Below, piece after piece: positions 27,569 to 36,476 of a stretch of 64,000 nt of DNA (positions within the stretch are counted from its first letter, which is position 1; every line of letters begins with the position of its first letter). A model generated the notes under the pieces. The model saw only the letters and a program-made list of their open reading frames with translations, was not told the DNA's origin and did no database searches. The stretch is from Kineococcus xinjiangensis (GTDB lineage Bacteria > Actinomycetota > Actinomycetes > Actinomycetales > Kineococcaceae): positions 37,332 through 101,331 of the forward strand of contig NZ_PTJD01000016.1 of NCBI RefSeq assembly GCF_002934625.1, in the 5' to 3' direction. The position numbers were made by a program, and so were the translations under genes.

Positions 27569-28428
27569 CGGCGCCGCCCGCTGTGCGCCGCGAGCCGCTC
27601 CACGGACCGCAGCAGCGACGGGTAGCGCCCCGGCAGCACCCTCGCCAGCAGGTCGGGGACCTTCGCGCTGGTGCCGATGAGCAGCCGGGGGTTGCGGCGC
27701 TCCACGGCGCGCAGGATCTCCGTCGCGGCGACCTCCGCGGGGATCGTGAGGAACTTCTCGAAGTCCTCCCGGCCGGCGCGCGCCTCGTCCGCCGGCACGC
27801 CGCTGCCGACCAGGCTGTTGCGGGCGATGTCGGTGCGGATGCCACCCGGGTGCACGCACGTCACCCCGACGCCGTGCGGCGCCAGTTCGGAGCGCAGCGC
27901 CTCGGTGAACCCGCGCACGGCGAACTTGCTCGCCGCGTACGCCGTCTGCCCGGGCGGGGCGATCAGCCCGAACAGGCTGGAGACGTTCACCAGGTGCGAG
28001 CCGGGCGCCGCCCGCAGCGCCGGCAGCAGGCGGTGGGTGAGCTGGACGGTGGCGCGGAAGTTGACGTCCATCACCAGCCAGAACTGCTCCAGGTCCACCT
28101 GGTCGAACATGCCGCCGAGGCCGATCCCGGCGTTGTTGACGAGCAGGGTGAGGCGCGGCTGCGCGGCGAGGACCTCCTCGGCGCAGGCGTCGATGGCGGC
28201 CCGGTCGGCGAGGTCGACGACGTGGGTGTGCACTCCCGCTGCCGGGTGCTCCGAGCGCAGCCGGCCCGCGAGGCGCTGCAGGCCCGCGGCGTCGCGGTCG
28301 AGCAGCACGACGGAACTGCCGCGCCGGGCGAGCTGGGTCGCCAGCGCGGTGCCGATGCCGCCGGCAGCGCCGGTCACGACGGCGGTGCCGCCGGCGAAGG
28401 CGTACGGGGCCAGGGGCTGGTTCTGCAC
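27565..28428 (-). CDS. Short-chain dehydrogenase/reductase
   Basis: A 287-residue classical SDR. The NAD(P) motif TGAAGGIG is at 19-26, NNAG at 98-101, the catalytic Ser at about 150-151 and Tyr164/Lys168 in YAASK. It would oxidise or reduce an alcohol/ketone next to the monooxygenase step. GTG at 28428 is preceded by AGAGGA. It follows the monooxygenase gene by only 14 bases. The long C-terminus after residue 195 is typical of mycobacterial SadH-like SDRs. Confidence 0.92.
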   Translation of the reverse strand: MQNQPLAPYAFAGGTAVVTGAAGGIGTALATQLARRGSSVVLLDRDAAGLQRLAGRLRSEHPAAGVHTHVVDLADRAAIDACAEEVLAAQPRLTLLVNNAGIGLGGMFDQVDLEQFWLVMDVNFRATVQLTHRLLPALRAAPGSHLVNVSSLFGLIAPPGQTAYAASKFAVRGFTEALRSELAPHGVGVTCVHPGGIRTDIARNSLVGSGVPADEARAGREDFEKFLTIPAEVAATEILRAVERRNPRLLIGTSAKVPDLLARVLPGRYPSLLRSVERLAAHSGRRR

Positions 28429-28442
28429 GGGCGTTCCTCTCG

Positions 28443-29981
28443 TCAGCGGCCGGCGCCGGCGCTCGGGACGGCGGAGCGCGCCCGCGCCGCCGTGGGGGCG
28501 GTGGAGAACTCGATGCCCTCGTCGGCGACCCGGCCGCGGCGCAGCAGCAGGACGTCGAGGGGGTAGTTCTGGTGCAGCCGCCAGGGCGCGCGCACGCCCT
28601 GCGTGGGCAGCAGGTGCAGGCCGCGCCGCACGTACCCGGCCTTCAGGTCGATCAGCGGGGAGCGCTGCGGTCCCGGCGGCTCCCGCGGGGTGGCCGTGGT
28701 GAAGCCGCGCCGTTCCATGTGCGCGAGGAGCCGGCACAGGTACTCGGTCACCAGGTCGATCTTCAGCGTCCAGGAGGCGTTGGTGTAGCCGATGGCGAGC
28801 GCGAGGTTCGGCACACCGGAGAGCATCATCCCCTTGTAGGCGACGGTGGAGGCCAGGTCGACGGGTTCCCCGTCCACCCGCAGGTTCATCCCGCCGAGGA
28901 GCTGCAGCTCCAGGCCGGTGGCGGTGACGACCACGTCGGCGGGCAGCTCCCGGCCGGAGGCGAGGCGGATCCCCGACTCCGTGAAGGTCTCGATCCGGTC
29001 GGTGACGACGGAGGCGCCGCCGCTGCGCAGCGCGCGGAACAGGTCCCCGTCCGGCACGAAGCACAGCCGCTGGTCCCACGGGTCGTAGGCGGGGGTGAAG
29101 TCCACGTCGACGTCCTGCGTGGGCGGGATCTGGCGCCGCACCTGCTCGCGGAGCATGCCGCGCACCCGCTCGGGGCGGCGGCGGCTCAGCTGGAACAGCA
29201 GCTGGGCGCGCAGCACGTTGCGCCAGCGCACCAGCGGGTAGGACAGCCGCACGGGCAGGCGGTCCCGCAGTTTCTCGGCGAGCGGGTCGCGGGAGGGCAG
29301 GGACAGCACCCAGCTCGGGGTGCGCTGCAGCATCGTGACGTGGGCGGCGGTCCCCGCCAGCGCCGGCACGAGGGTGACGGCGGTGGCGCCGCTGCCGACG
29401 ACGACCACGTGCTTGCCGTTGACGTCGAGGTCGGCGGGCCAGTGCTGCGGGTGCACGATCGTGCCGCGGAAGCGTTGCAGGCCGGGCAGGTCGGGGACGT
29501 GGCCGCGGTCGTAGCGGTAGTAGCCGGTGCCGCAGAAGAGGAAGCGGCACGTCATCCGCAGGGTCCGCACCTGCCCGTCGGCGTCGGTGCGCTCCACCTG
29601 CACGCTCCAGCGGGCCTCGGCGCTGGACCAGTCTGCGGCCACCACGCGGTGGCGGTAGCGGATGGCGTCCTCGACGCCGAACTCCCGGGCGGTGTCGGCC
29701 ACGTAGCCGCGGATGGCGGCGCCGTCGGCGATCGCCTGCGCACCCGTCCAGGGGCGGAAGGAGTACCCGAGGGTGAACATGTCCGAGTCGGAGCGGATGC
29801 CCGGGTAGCGGAACAGGTCCCACGTCCCGCCGAGGGCGGCGCGGGCCTCCAGCACGGCGTAGCTGGTCCCGGGGCGCCTGCGCACGAGCTGGCAGGCGGC
29901 TCCGATGCCGGAGATGCCGGCGCCCACGACGAGCACGTCGACGTGTTCGTGGTTTCCGCCGCTGACGTTCCCGCCGCTCAC
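28443..29981 (-). CDS. Flavin monooxygenase, Baeyer-Villiger type
   Basis: A 512-residue FAD- and NADPH-dependent monooxygenase. The FAD motif GAGISGIG is at 20-27, the fingerprint FxGxxxHxxxW is intact (Phe161, Gly163, His167, Trp171), the NADPH motif GSGATA follows near 190, and an ATG motif (VVTATGLELQ) lies in the last third. The layout resembles mycobacterial MymA/EthA-like enzymes that act on ketones or fatty substrates. GTG at 29981 overlaps the TetR stop, so the regulator is co-transcribed. Confidence 0.92.
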   Translation of the reverse strand: MSGGNVSGGNHEHVDVLVVGAGISGIGAACQLVRRRPGTSYAVLEARAALGGTWDLFRYPGIRSDSDMFTLGYSFRPWTGAQAIADGAAIRGYVADTAREFGVEDAIRYRHRVVAADWSSAEARWSVQVERTDADGQVRTLRMTCRFLFCGTGYYRYDRGHVPDLPGLQRFRGTIVHPQHWPADLDVNGKHVVVVGSGATAVTLVPALAGTAAHVTMLQRTPSWVLSLPSRDPLAEKLRDRLPVRLSYPLVRWRNVLRAQLLFQLSRRRPERVRGMLREQVRRQIPPTQDVDVDFTPAYDPWDQRLCFVPDGDLFRALRSGGASVVTDRIETFTESGIRLASGRELPADVVVTATGLELQLLGGMNLRVDGEPVDLASTVAYKGMMLSGVPNLALAIGYTNASWTLKIDLVTEYLCRLLAHMERRGFTTATPREPPGPQRSPLIDLKAGYVRRGLHLLPTQGVRAPWRLHQNYPLDVLLLRRGRVADEGIEFSTAPTAARARSAVPSAGAGR

Positions 29982-30580
29982 GATCCGCCCCCGTCCGGGG
30001 TCGCGGCTGCCGGGCCGGGCGCGAGGACGCCGGCCAGCAGCTCCCGGCACAGGGCGGCGCTCAGCTCCTCGCCGCTGACCATCCGGCGGTAGAACAGCGG
30101 CCCGACCAGCCGCGCCGCCGCCGCGTCCGGGTCGGTGCCGGCGGGGAGCAGACCGTCGGCCGCGGCGCGGTGCAGCAGCTCCCGCAGCGGGGCCCGGTGC
30201 CGCTCGACGAGCTCGGCCCGGTGCGGCTCCAGGCCGGGGTCGCGCGCCACGAGCTCCAGCAGACCGGGCAGGAGCTGGGCCCAGGCGCTGGTGCGCAGCT
30301 CCTCGGCGAGGTGGACGAGGAAGTCCTCCAGCAGGACGGCCACGTCCCCCCGCGCCGGGACCTGCGGGGTGTCCGGGATGAGGGCGTCGACCGCGGCGCG
30401 CAGCACGTCGGCGCTGGAGGGGAAGTGGCGGTAGATCGTCGAGCGCGCCACGCCGGAGCGTTGCACGACCGCGTCGACGGTGACGGCGGCGGGGCCCGCC
30501 TCGACCAGCACCTCCGCGGCGGTGCGGATCACCGCGGCGCGGCTGCGGGCGACGCGGGGATCGAGCGGGGCCAGGGGCAC
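29978..30580 (-). CDS. TetR/AcrR-family regulator
   Basis: A 200-residue TetR-type repressor. The N-terminal helix-turn-helix (about 14-58) reads VTVDAVVQRSGVARSTIYRHF. The C-terminal domain is helical with a ligand pocket typical of the family. It heads the operon with the monooxygenase, dehydrogenase, hydrolase and pentapeptide genes and probably controls it and itself. GTG at 30580 has GGGAGGGA upstream. The ligand is unknown, perhaps a substrate of the monooxygenase. Confidence 0.92.
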   Translation of the reverse strand: MPLAPLDPRVARSRAAVIRTAAEVLVEAGPAAVTVDAVVQRSGVARSTIYRHFPSSADVLRAAVDALIPDTPQVPARGDVAVLLEDFLVHLAEELRTSAWAQLLPGLLELVARDPGLEPHRAELVERHRAPLRELLHRAAADGLLPAGTDPDAAAARLVGPLFYRRMVSGEELSAALCRELLAGVLAPGPAAATPDGGGS

Positions 30581-30989
30581 GGGCCGTCCCTCCCGGGTTC
30601 GGGCGGCACCGGAGCCGCCGGAAACGAGACACTACCGTCCTGCAGGGGGACGGCGCAGCCCCTCGTCGCCGTCCCGAGCTGTTCGCCGGGCACCCGCTCG
30701 GACACGCCGCAGCGGTGCGGGTCCGGGTCCGGCCGAACCTGCGTCGACCCCGGGGCAACCCTCACGTCGCGGTAGGGTCGGGGGGTCGACGGTGCGCCCC
30801 GCCAGGGGTCGGCACGGTCACGACACGGCCGCCAGGCGGCGCCGCTGCGACCAGCGGCTCGCCACGGGCCCGGCGCAGCGCCGCGCCAGCAGCGCACGCT
30901 CGGGCAGGATCGCCTGCCCCCGACCGGAACGGATCCCGTTGGCAGCCCCTGCTCCCCGCACCCCCCGCTCGCCGTCCGAGGACGAGCCC
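30581..30989. other. Divergent intergenic region
   Basis: About 400 bases separate the TetR operon from the SulP gene. It should hold the promoters for both, but I see no clear palindromic operator or consensus promoter. A TTG at 30939 is an alternative start for SulP. Frames open on either strand here show no family similarity. Confidence 0.5.
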
Positions 30990-32483
30990 GTGCAGCCCGC
31001 CGCCACCCGACGCCGCCCGCGGCCGAAGCCGGCCTGGCTGGCGCCGAAGGTGCTGCGCACGGAGCTCCTGGCCGGCCTGGTGGTGGCGCTGGCGCTGATC
31101 CCCGAGGCGATCTCGTTCTCGATCATCGCGGGGGTCGACCCGCGCGTCGGCCTCTTCGCCTCGTTCACGATGGCCGTCTCGATCGCCTTCCTCGGCGGGC
31201 GCCCCGCGATGATCTCCGCCGCCACCGGCGCGATCGCCCTCGTCATCGCCCCGTTGGTGGCCTCGCACGGCCTGGACCACCTGCTGGCCACCGTCATCCT
31301 CGGCGGGCTCCTCCAGGTCGCTCTCGGCCTGGCCGGGGTCGCCCGGCTCATGCGGTTCATCCCGCGCAGCGTGATGGTGGGCTTCGTCAACGCCCTCGCC
31401 ATCCTCATCTTCGCCGCGCAGCTGCCGTACCTGGACGACGTGCCGTGGACCGTCTACGTCATCTTCGCCGCCGCCATCGCCGTCATGGTGTTCCTGCCGC
31501 GGCTGACCAGTGCGGTGCCCGCCCCGCTCGTCGCGATCGTCGCCCTCACCGCGCTGACCCTGGCCGTCGGCTGGGACGTGCCGGACGTCGGCGCCCAGGG
31601 CGAGCTGCCCGACACCCTGCCGTTCCTGCTGCTGCCGGACGTTCCGCTGACGCTGGACACCCTGCGGATCATCGCCCCCTACGCGTTCGCGATGGCGCTG
31701 GTGGGGCTGATGGAGTCGCTGATGACGGCCAAGCTCGTCGACGACATCACCGACACCCACTCCGACAAGACGCGGGAGTCCTGGGGCCAGGGCGCGGCCA
31801 ACATCATCACCGGCTTCTTCGGCGGCATGGGCGGCTGCGCCATGATCGGGCAGACGCTCATCAACGTGAAGGCCTCCGGGGCCCGCACCCGGCTGTCCAC
31901 GTTCACCGCCGGCATCCTCATCCTCGTCCTGGCCGTCGGCCTCGGCGACATCGTGGCGCTCATCCCGATGGGGGCCCTGGCAGCGGTCATGGTGATGGTG
32001 GCCGTCGCCACGTTCGACTGGCACTCGGTCCACCCCGCCACGCTCAAGCGCATCCCCAAGAGCGAGACGACCGTGATGGTCTCCACCGTCGCCGTCGTGG
32101 TCGCCACCCACAACCTCGCCATCGGCGTCATCGTCGGCGTGATCGTCGCCGCCCTGCTGTTCGCCCGGCGCGTGGCGCACCTCGTCGAGGTCACCACCGT
32201 CATGGACCCGGACGGCGACACCCGCATCTACGCCGTCACCGGTGAGCTGTTCTTCGCCTCCAGCAACGACCTCGTCTACCAGTTCGACTACAACTGCGAC
32301 CGGCGCAACGTCATCATCGACCTGTCCGACGCCCACATCTGGGACGCCTCCACCGTCGCCGCACTGGACGCCATCACCACCAAGTACGAGGCCCGCGGCA
32401 AGAGCGTCGAGATCGTCGGCCTCAACCGCGCCAGCGCGGCCATGCACGCCCGGCTGGCCGGGCACCTCAGCGGAAGTCACTGA
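30990..32483 (+). CDS. SulP-family anion transporter with STAS domain
   Basis: A 497-residue transporter. About eleven to twelve membrane segments fill residues 40-385 (first ones: LLAGLVVALALIPEAISF, the VGLFASF repeat region, then GGLLQVALGLAGV). The C-terminal STAS domain (about 400-497) has IYAVTGELFFAS, VIIDLSDAHIWDASTVAAL and VEIVGLN. SulP proteins move sulfate, bicarbonate or other anions; the substrate cannot be read here. GTG at 30990 has GAGGA upstream; the frame is open to 30480 and a TTG at 30939 is possible. Confidence 0.88.
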   Translation: MQPAATRRRPRPKPAWLAPKVLRTELLAGLVVALALIPEAISFSIIAGVDPRVGLFASFTMAVSIAFLGGRPAMISAATGAIALVIAPLVASHGLDHLLATVILGGLLQVALGLAGVARLMRFIPRSVMVGFVNALAILIFAAQLPYLDDVPWTVYVIFAAAIAVMVFLPRLTSAVPAPLVAIVALTALTLAVGWDVPDVGAQGELPDTLPFLLLPDVPLTLDTLRIIAPYAFAMALVGLMESLMTAKLVDDITDTHSDKTRESWGQGAANIITGFFGGMGGCAMIGQTLINVKASGARTRLSTFTAGILILVLAVGLGDIVALIPMGALAAVMVMVAVATFDWHSVHPATLKRIPKSETTVMVSTVAVVVATHNLAIGVIVGVIVAALLFARRVAHLVEVTTVMDPDGDTRIYAVTGELFFASSNDLVYQFDYNCDRRNVIIDLSDAHIWDASTVAALDAITTKYEARGKSVEIVGLNRASAAMHARLAGHLSGSH

Positions 32484-32509
32484 CCGGTCACCCCCGGGGA
32501 GGACTCGAC

Positions 32510-32746
32510 GTGAGCACCTGGGATCGCCTGCAGCACGTGGTGGCGGAGGTCCTCGGGGACCGGCACCCGCCGCTCACGGACGGCACGACCGCCCCCGACG
32601 TCCCGGGCTGGGGCCTGGCGGAGACGATCAGCATCCTGTGCGCGGTCGAGGACGAGTTCGGCGTCCGCTTCCGCGACGACCAGGTCGAGGGCGTGCGCAC
32701 GCTCGGCGACCTGCTGCGCCTCCTGGAGGAGGCCGGTGCGGGCTGA
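32510..32746 (+). CDS. Acyl-carrier-like protein lacking the phosphopantetheine serine
   Basis: A 78-residue protein with the spacing and helix pattern of acyl carrier proteins: LQHVVAEVLG at the start, PGW before helix II, then LCAVEDEFGVRF and a LGDLLRLLEEA final helix. In true carriers the PGW is followed by DSL with the modified serine. Here residues 33-40 read GWGLAETI and no serine is at that place, so it cannot be loaded in the normal way. GGGGAGGA precedes the GTG start. It follows the SulP gene by 26 bases, probably as one operon. Confidence 0.75.
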   Translation: MSTWDRLQHVVAEVLGDRHPPLTDGTTAPDVPGWGLAETISILCAVEDEFGVRFRDDQVEGVRTLGDLLRLLEEAGAG

Positions 32747-32809
32747 GCGCCGCCTCGGGGCTCGGCGCGGGCCGCTGTCGCGGTGCCGGGGCTCGCGCCG
32801 CCGGTGGCC

Positions 32810-33274
32810 TCAGTCGCAGCCGAGGGGCTCCTCGGTGGCCGGCCATGCCTCGACGCCGCCGTCCGGGTCGCGGAGGTAGGCCGGCTCACCGCCGGGGCCG
32901 AGCCACAACTGCACTCCGTCCAGGCGCAGGCCCGTGTCGACGGCATCCGCGGGAAGGACCGCGTCGGGGTCGAAGGCCTCGGCGTACCGACCCCCGGCCA
33001 CGACCCCCTCGGGATCGCGCACATAGGAGCGGGGCTCCCGGGGCGACGTCAGGATCACCGCCTCGTCCCAGCCGCAGTGCTCCTCCCCCGGGTGCGACTG
33101 CACCTGCGCTGCCGGGCGGCCGTCCTCGTGGGTCCAGGTGCCCGTCGGCGCAGGGGCCGTACCGGCACCGCACGCGGTCAGCCCCGCGGCCAGCAGCAGA
33201 TGGGCACCCACGGCCCGCCCTGCCGGCCCGCGCCTGCGGTGCCGGCGGGTAGGGGACGACAGCTCACTTGTCAC
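32810..33274 (-). CDS. Lipoprotein of unknown function
   Basis: A 154-residue protein with a long Arg-rich N-region, a hydrophobic stretch and the lipobox LTAC, giving a lipidated Cys at about position 35. The mature part is small and acidic, with paired segments (GVVAGGRYAEAFDPDAVL; GGEPAYLRDPDGGV) that look like short repeats around xYVRDPEG/xYLRDPDG. No family is recognised. GTG at 33274 is the start. Convergent with the carrier-like gene. Confidence 0.65.
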   Translation of the reverse strand: MTSELSSPTRRHRRRGPAGRAVGAHLLLAAGLTACGAGTAPAPTGTWTHEDGRPAAQVQSHPGEEHCGWDEAVILTSPREPRSYVRDPEGVVAGGRYAEAFDPDAVLPADAVDTGLRLDGVQLWLGPGGEPAYLRDPDGGVEAWPATEEPLGCD

Positions 33275-33524
33275 GGGCAGCAGTCTGGGGACACGGCGTC
33301 CCCTCCTGCACGGCCGGGCGGCAGCCGTTGTCCGATCGTGAACGAGCCGGTGCCGCCGCGTGCTCAGCGAGGCCTGGACCGCGTGGTCAGGGCGAGGACC
33401 ACCACCGGCCGCGAAGCTACGCGTCGAGCGGGGCACGCGGGGGTCTTCGGCCGCGACCACCTGCGCCTGCGGCAGGACCGGCGCCCCCGCTCCTCCTCCC
33501 ATCCACCGGTGGCACTGTTGAGCG

Positions 33525-34067
33525 GTGAGCTGGTGGAGCAGTCTCGTCGGCCGGGTGCGGCTCTCCGCGCCGGATGCGCCACTCCCTCCTGTGACCGCGG
33601 TGCGCGAGCTGCAGGGCCGCCCCGAGGAGCTGTCCCTGAGCTCCTTCGGCACCGACCCCGTCTTCGCCGCCGCACAGCGCTCTTGCCCGCCGCTCTGGCG
33701 CAACTGCCTCCTCGCGGAGTACGACGACGTGGCCGACCCCTCCGAGCTGGACATCGCCGTGGAGGAGCTCCTCCCGTTGGCGTGGATCGCGCGAGCGGGC
33801 ACGGGCTGGGCGTTGTCCGTCGCCGACGCCTGGAAGGCGTTCGTCGACCTCCGACTGGACGAAGAGGAGGACCCGGCGATCGACGTGCTGCGGGGACACC
33901 CGGGCGTGATCGAAGCACGGCACGAGCACACGGAGGTCTACTCCTGGACGACGCGTGCAGCCATGACGCCGGCAGAGGCGGCTGCGCTGGGGCTGCGGGC
34001 ACTTGCCGCTGGGCACCGCCATGCCGCCGCCGCGGCCGGCATCGCAGACGATGACGAGGACGCCTGA
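33525..34067 (+). CDS. Hypothetical protein
   Basis: A 180-residue soluble protein. A compact central region (about 60-115, LLAEYDDVADPSELDIAVEE, then a LAWIARAGTGWALSV block) looks globular. The C-terminus after residue 150 is Ala/His rich, then acidic (DDDEDA). I recognise no domain. GTG at 33525 begins after a GGTGG-rich leader. Codon third positions are strongly GC, as in its neighbours, which supports it as coding. Confidence 0.55.
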   Translation: MSWWSSLVGRVRLSAPDAPLPPVTAVRELQGRPEELSLSSFGTDPVFAAAQRSCPPLWRNCLLAEYDDVADPSELDIAVEELLPLAWIARAGTGWALSVADAWKAFVDLRLDEEEDPAIDVLRGHPGVIEARHEHTEVYSWTTRAAMTPAEAAALGLRALAAGHRHAAAAAGIADDDEDA

Positions 34068-34536
34068 CGCCTCCACTCCGAGCCGGGCGCAGTCCAGTCC
34101 TGACGACCGAGAGACGGACCTGCTGGGCCATACGCTCACGAGCGCGCACAGGGATGACGACCGAAGCATCACGTCCACCCGAGAAGAGGCTCCTGGAGCG
34201 CTCGACGCACTGGTCGTAGCCGTCCACCACGTCAAAGCCAGGGATTCGCGCATCGACACGGGCGCGGAGGAGGAAGCGCTCGCCGAACTGCTCCCCGGCT
34301 TGGACCCCGCGTCGAGACCTGATCGGGTGTTCCGGCATGCCCGAGCCACCGAGTCGCGCCTCGACTCCCCGGTGGCACTGTCGAACGAGCAGCTGCGCAC
34401 CGGTCGTTCCCTGCGGGGGGGCTCGGGCTGCGCCCCGGTCCGGTGCGGGGACGTCCTGCGGTCACGGCCTCCGAGACGACGCGCCGGAGCGGCAGCATCT
34501 CGCACGAATGAACGCCGACTGACCCGCTCGAGCTGA
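34051..34536 (+). CDS. Possible hypothetical protein
   Basis: An open frame of 161 codons starting at ATG 34051, overlapping the end of the previous gene by 17 bases. Third codon positions are GC-biased through the middle (for example the stretch from LDALVVAVHHVKARDSRID to VALSNEQLRTG), as in real genes here, but the last 30 residues are Arg-Ser rich and look random. No family is recognised. It may be a decayed or short hypothetical gene. Confidence 0.35.
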   Translation: MTRTPDASTPSRAQSSPDDRETDLLGHTLTSAHRDDDRSITSTREEAPGALDALVVAVHHVKARDSRIDTGAEEEALAELLPGLDPASRPDRVFRHARATESRLDSPVALSNEQLRTGRSLRGGSGCAPVRCGDVLRSRPPRRRAGAAASRTNERRLTRSS

Positions 34537-34545
34537 CGAGCGGCC

Positions 34546-34911
34546 ATGAACTTGCGCGACGGAGAAGAGGCCGAGAAGGTCGCCCGGCGACTCATGGAGA
34601 CCACTGATGAAGAGCTTCCTTCTCCGCACTCCTTGGTCACCGGGGCTGAAATCCCGCCCTACCGAGTCGAGGGAGCAGGCACCCGCCTGGCGCTCCTCAT
34701 CGTCTGCTCCCACCCCTGCTGCGAATTCGTGACCGGCTTCCGCCTCGATCTCGACGGGGTCGACGAATGGTGGGCGGAGGCGGGCAGCAAGGTCAACACC
34801 GTGGCTCGGTCGCTGGCTCAGGAGATCGGTGAGCTGTTCACGGGAGCCGGCCCGCCAGCAGACGTGCGGGATCGCTGCACGCCCGGCGATCAGGGTTTCC
34901 GCGCAGGCTGA
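34546..34911 (+). CDS. Hypothetical protein
   Basis: A 121-residue soluble protein from ATG 34546. It has an acidic start, a hydrophobic core RLALLIVCSHPCCEFVTGF with a CSHPCC cluster at about residues 54-59, and an amphipathic helix (VNTVARSLAQEIGELF). The cysteine/histidine cluster could bind a metal. I recognise no family. Codon usage matches the host. Confidence 0.5.
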   Translation: MNLRDGEEAEKVARRLMETTDEELPSPHSLVTGAEIPPYRVEGAGTRLALLIVCSHPCCEFVTGFRLDLDGVDEWWAEAGSKVNTVARSLAQEIGELFTGAGPPADVRDRCTPGDQGFRAG

Positions 34912-35406
34912 TCGGGGTGTCGCGGTAGCGGGGTCTGCCCCGTAGGCCGAGCCCAGAGCACTACCGCGGCTGCGGGACGGCATCGGCGGGGTGGGCGGTG
35001 AGGTCGTGTTCGACCAGCACGATCCAGGACAGGGCGCGTGCGTGAGGGCGTGGCGGAAGTCGGCGTTGTTGCCGCGGCCATCACCAGCGGCCACGGCTGG
35101 TGGGCGCTCCCCCGCGCGCTCCACCTCGTCCAGGTCCGCGTCGGCACCGATCTCGAAGGCGGCCGCGTCCCAGCCGGCTCCCCCGGCGTCATGCTCCCTG
35201 GCAGCATCTACGGACATCACCACGCAAGACCTGACGAAGCACTGCGGGGCGAGCACCGGCCGCTGCGGCATCGTCGCCGGCACCCCGCCGGCCCGCGCCC
35301 GGTCCACCGGGTGCACCGAGGTCGTCGGCCCTTCTGTGCCGGCTCCTGAGCCCCTAGGGTGCCAACGGCGCGCCAACGGTGGCCGCCATCGAGAGTCAGG
35401 AGAAGC
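34912..35406. other. Intergenic stretch with a possible gene remnant
   Basis: About 495 bases with no intact gene. On the minus strand from about 35217 down to about 34970, one frame gives a plausible protein start (MSVDAAREHDAGGAGW, then an acidic helix ending RHALTHA). A different frame then continues with RALSWIVLVEHDLTAHPADA and a stop. That looks like a single short gene broken by a frameshift. Nothing else is recognised. Confidence 0.3.
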
Positions 35407-36378
35407 ATGATCCGTTCTGCGACAAGATCCCATTCCAAGTACCGCCTCACGACGTGGCTGACGGCTGCGCTCGCGGTCGCCGGTGCCTCCCTCGTCCCTG
35501 CTGCCTCCGCCGCCGCCGCCCCCGCGGACACCAGTGACAACAAACTGGTGATCATCCAGCACAACACCGACAAGAAGGGCTACGGCGAAGCCGTCGCGCA
35601 GGCGGTGCAGCACGGCGCGGACGCCATCACGCTCCAGGAGCTGTGCGAGTCGGACGCGAAGTATCTGCGGACCCCCGATGGCGGCGGCTGGAACGTGCTC
35701 TGGCGCGTCCAGGTCAACTCCCCGGAATCCAACTGTCCGGGCGTCGTCGTGAACGGTGTGACACGGCAAGCCAAGGGCGTCGCCATCCTCAGCAAGCACC
35801 GATTCGGGGAAGACAGGACGGAGAACCTGTACTCGTACGACCCGGCACCGGTAGATGATCCGCTGCGGGAGTACAAGCTGATCTGCCAGCAGCTGCTCGG
35901 CACCGGTGTCGAGAAGTCCTGGGTCTGCACGACCCACCTGGCGCTCGGTTATGACGAGATGGACGGCTCAGCGTTCCGGCAGCGGCAGATCACCAAGATC
36001 ACGAACCTCTTGGACCCTTGGGTCACGGACGGCAGGCGCGTCGTGCTCACAGGCGACTTCAACGCCGAGCCCGACACCGCGAACCTTGCAGCGCTCTACC
36101 GCGTCACCGCGGGCGGGACGGACAGCGACAAGTTCTGGGAAGGTGACCAGAACGACCCCAACTTCTGCCCCAACGGCCCCTGCCAGAACATGCAGAACAC
36201 GACCGACCCCAAGCGGGATGCGAACGGGGACATCGTGCGTCCCGGTCGGGAGCTGGACTACTTCCTCGTCAGCCATCGGCGGGTGAACCCCCGCGACGGC
36301 CTGAAGAAGGAAGTGACGCCCTCGACCACCTCCGGGCACCACATCATCCGGGGTGAAGTGGTCTTCCAGCCGTTCTGA
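35407..36378 (+). CDS. Secreted endonuclease/exonuclease/phosphatase-fold enzyme
   Basis: A 323-residue exported enzyme. A signal peptide spans about residues 1-38 (Arg/Lys start, [12 protein letters not shown] core, Ala-rich cleavage region). The mature part has the EEP fold motifs: IIQHNTD, the metal-binding Glu in ITLQEL, THLAL with the catalytic His, GDFNAEPDT, and SGHH at the end. Substrates in this family range from DNA to phospholipids and cyclic nucleotides. AGGAG precedes the ATG at 35407. Base composition is a little less GC-rich than its neighbours. A strong hairpin follows. Confidence 0.88.
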   Translation: MIRSATRSHSKYRLTTWLTAALAVAGASLVPAASAAAAPADTSDNKLVIIQHNTDKKGYGEAVAQAVQHGADAITLQELCESDAKYLRTPDGGGWNVLWRVQVNSPESNCPGVVVNGVTRQAKGVAILSKHRFGEDRTENLYSYDPAPVDDPLREYKLICQQLLGTGVEKSWVCTTHLALGYDEMDGSAFRQRQITKITNLLDPWVTDGRRVVLTGDFNAEPDTANLAALYRVTAGGTDSDKFWEGDQNDPNFCPNGPCQNMQNTTDPKRDANGDIVRPGRELDYFLVSHRRVNPRDGLKKEVTPSTTSGHHIIRGEVVFQPF

Positions 36379-36398
36379 CCTGCATCACAGCGACGCCT

Positions 36399-36431
36399 CC
36401 GCCCTCCCCGGTCACCGACCGGTGAGGGCGG
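36399..36431. terminator. Bidirectional hairpin terminator
   Basis: A 15-base stem with one mismatch (arms CCGCCCTCCCCGGTC and GACCGGTGAGGGCGG) around a 3-base loop. It sits between the convergent secreted enzyme and the truncated transporter, and probably serves both. Confidence 0.7.
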
Positions 36432-36476
36432 CCCCGTCCTGGGCGACGGCGTGCGGAGCTGCGCCCCGAGAACCGG

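Noticed and set aside
33503..34385. Shared CCGGTGGCACTGT near 33505 and 34369
   Set aside because: Too short and isolated; the flanks do not match, so chance or local similarity is likely.
35038..35349. Open frame on the plus strand between the two hypotheticals and the secreted enzyme
   Set aside because: Arg/His/Pro-rich with no ribosome site and no similarity; the opposite strand has better coding signs.
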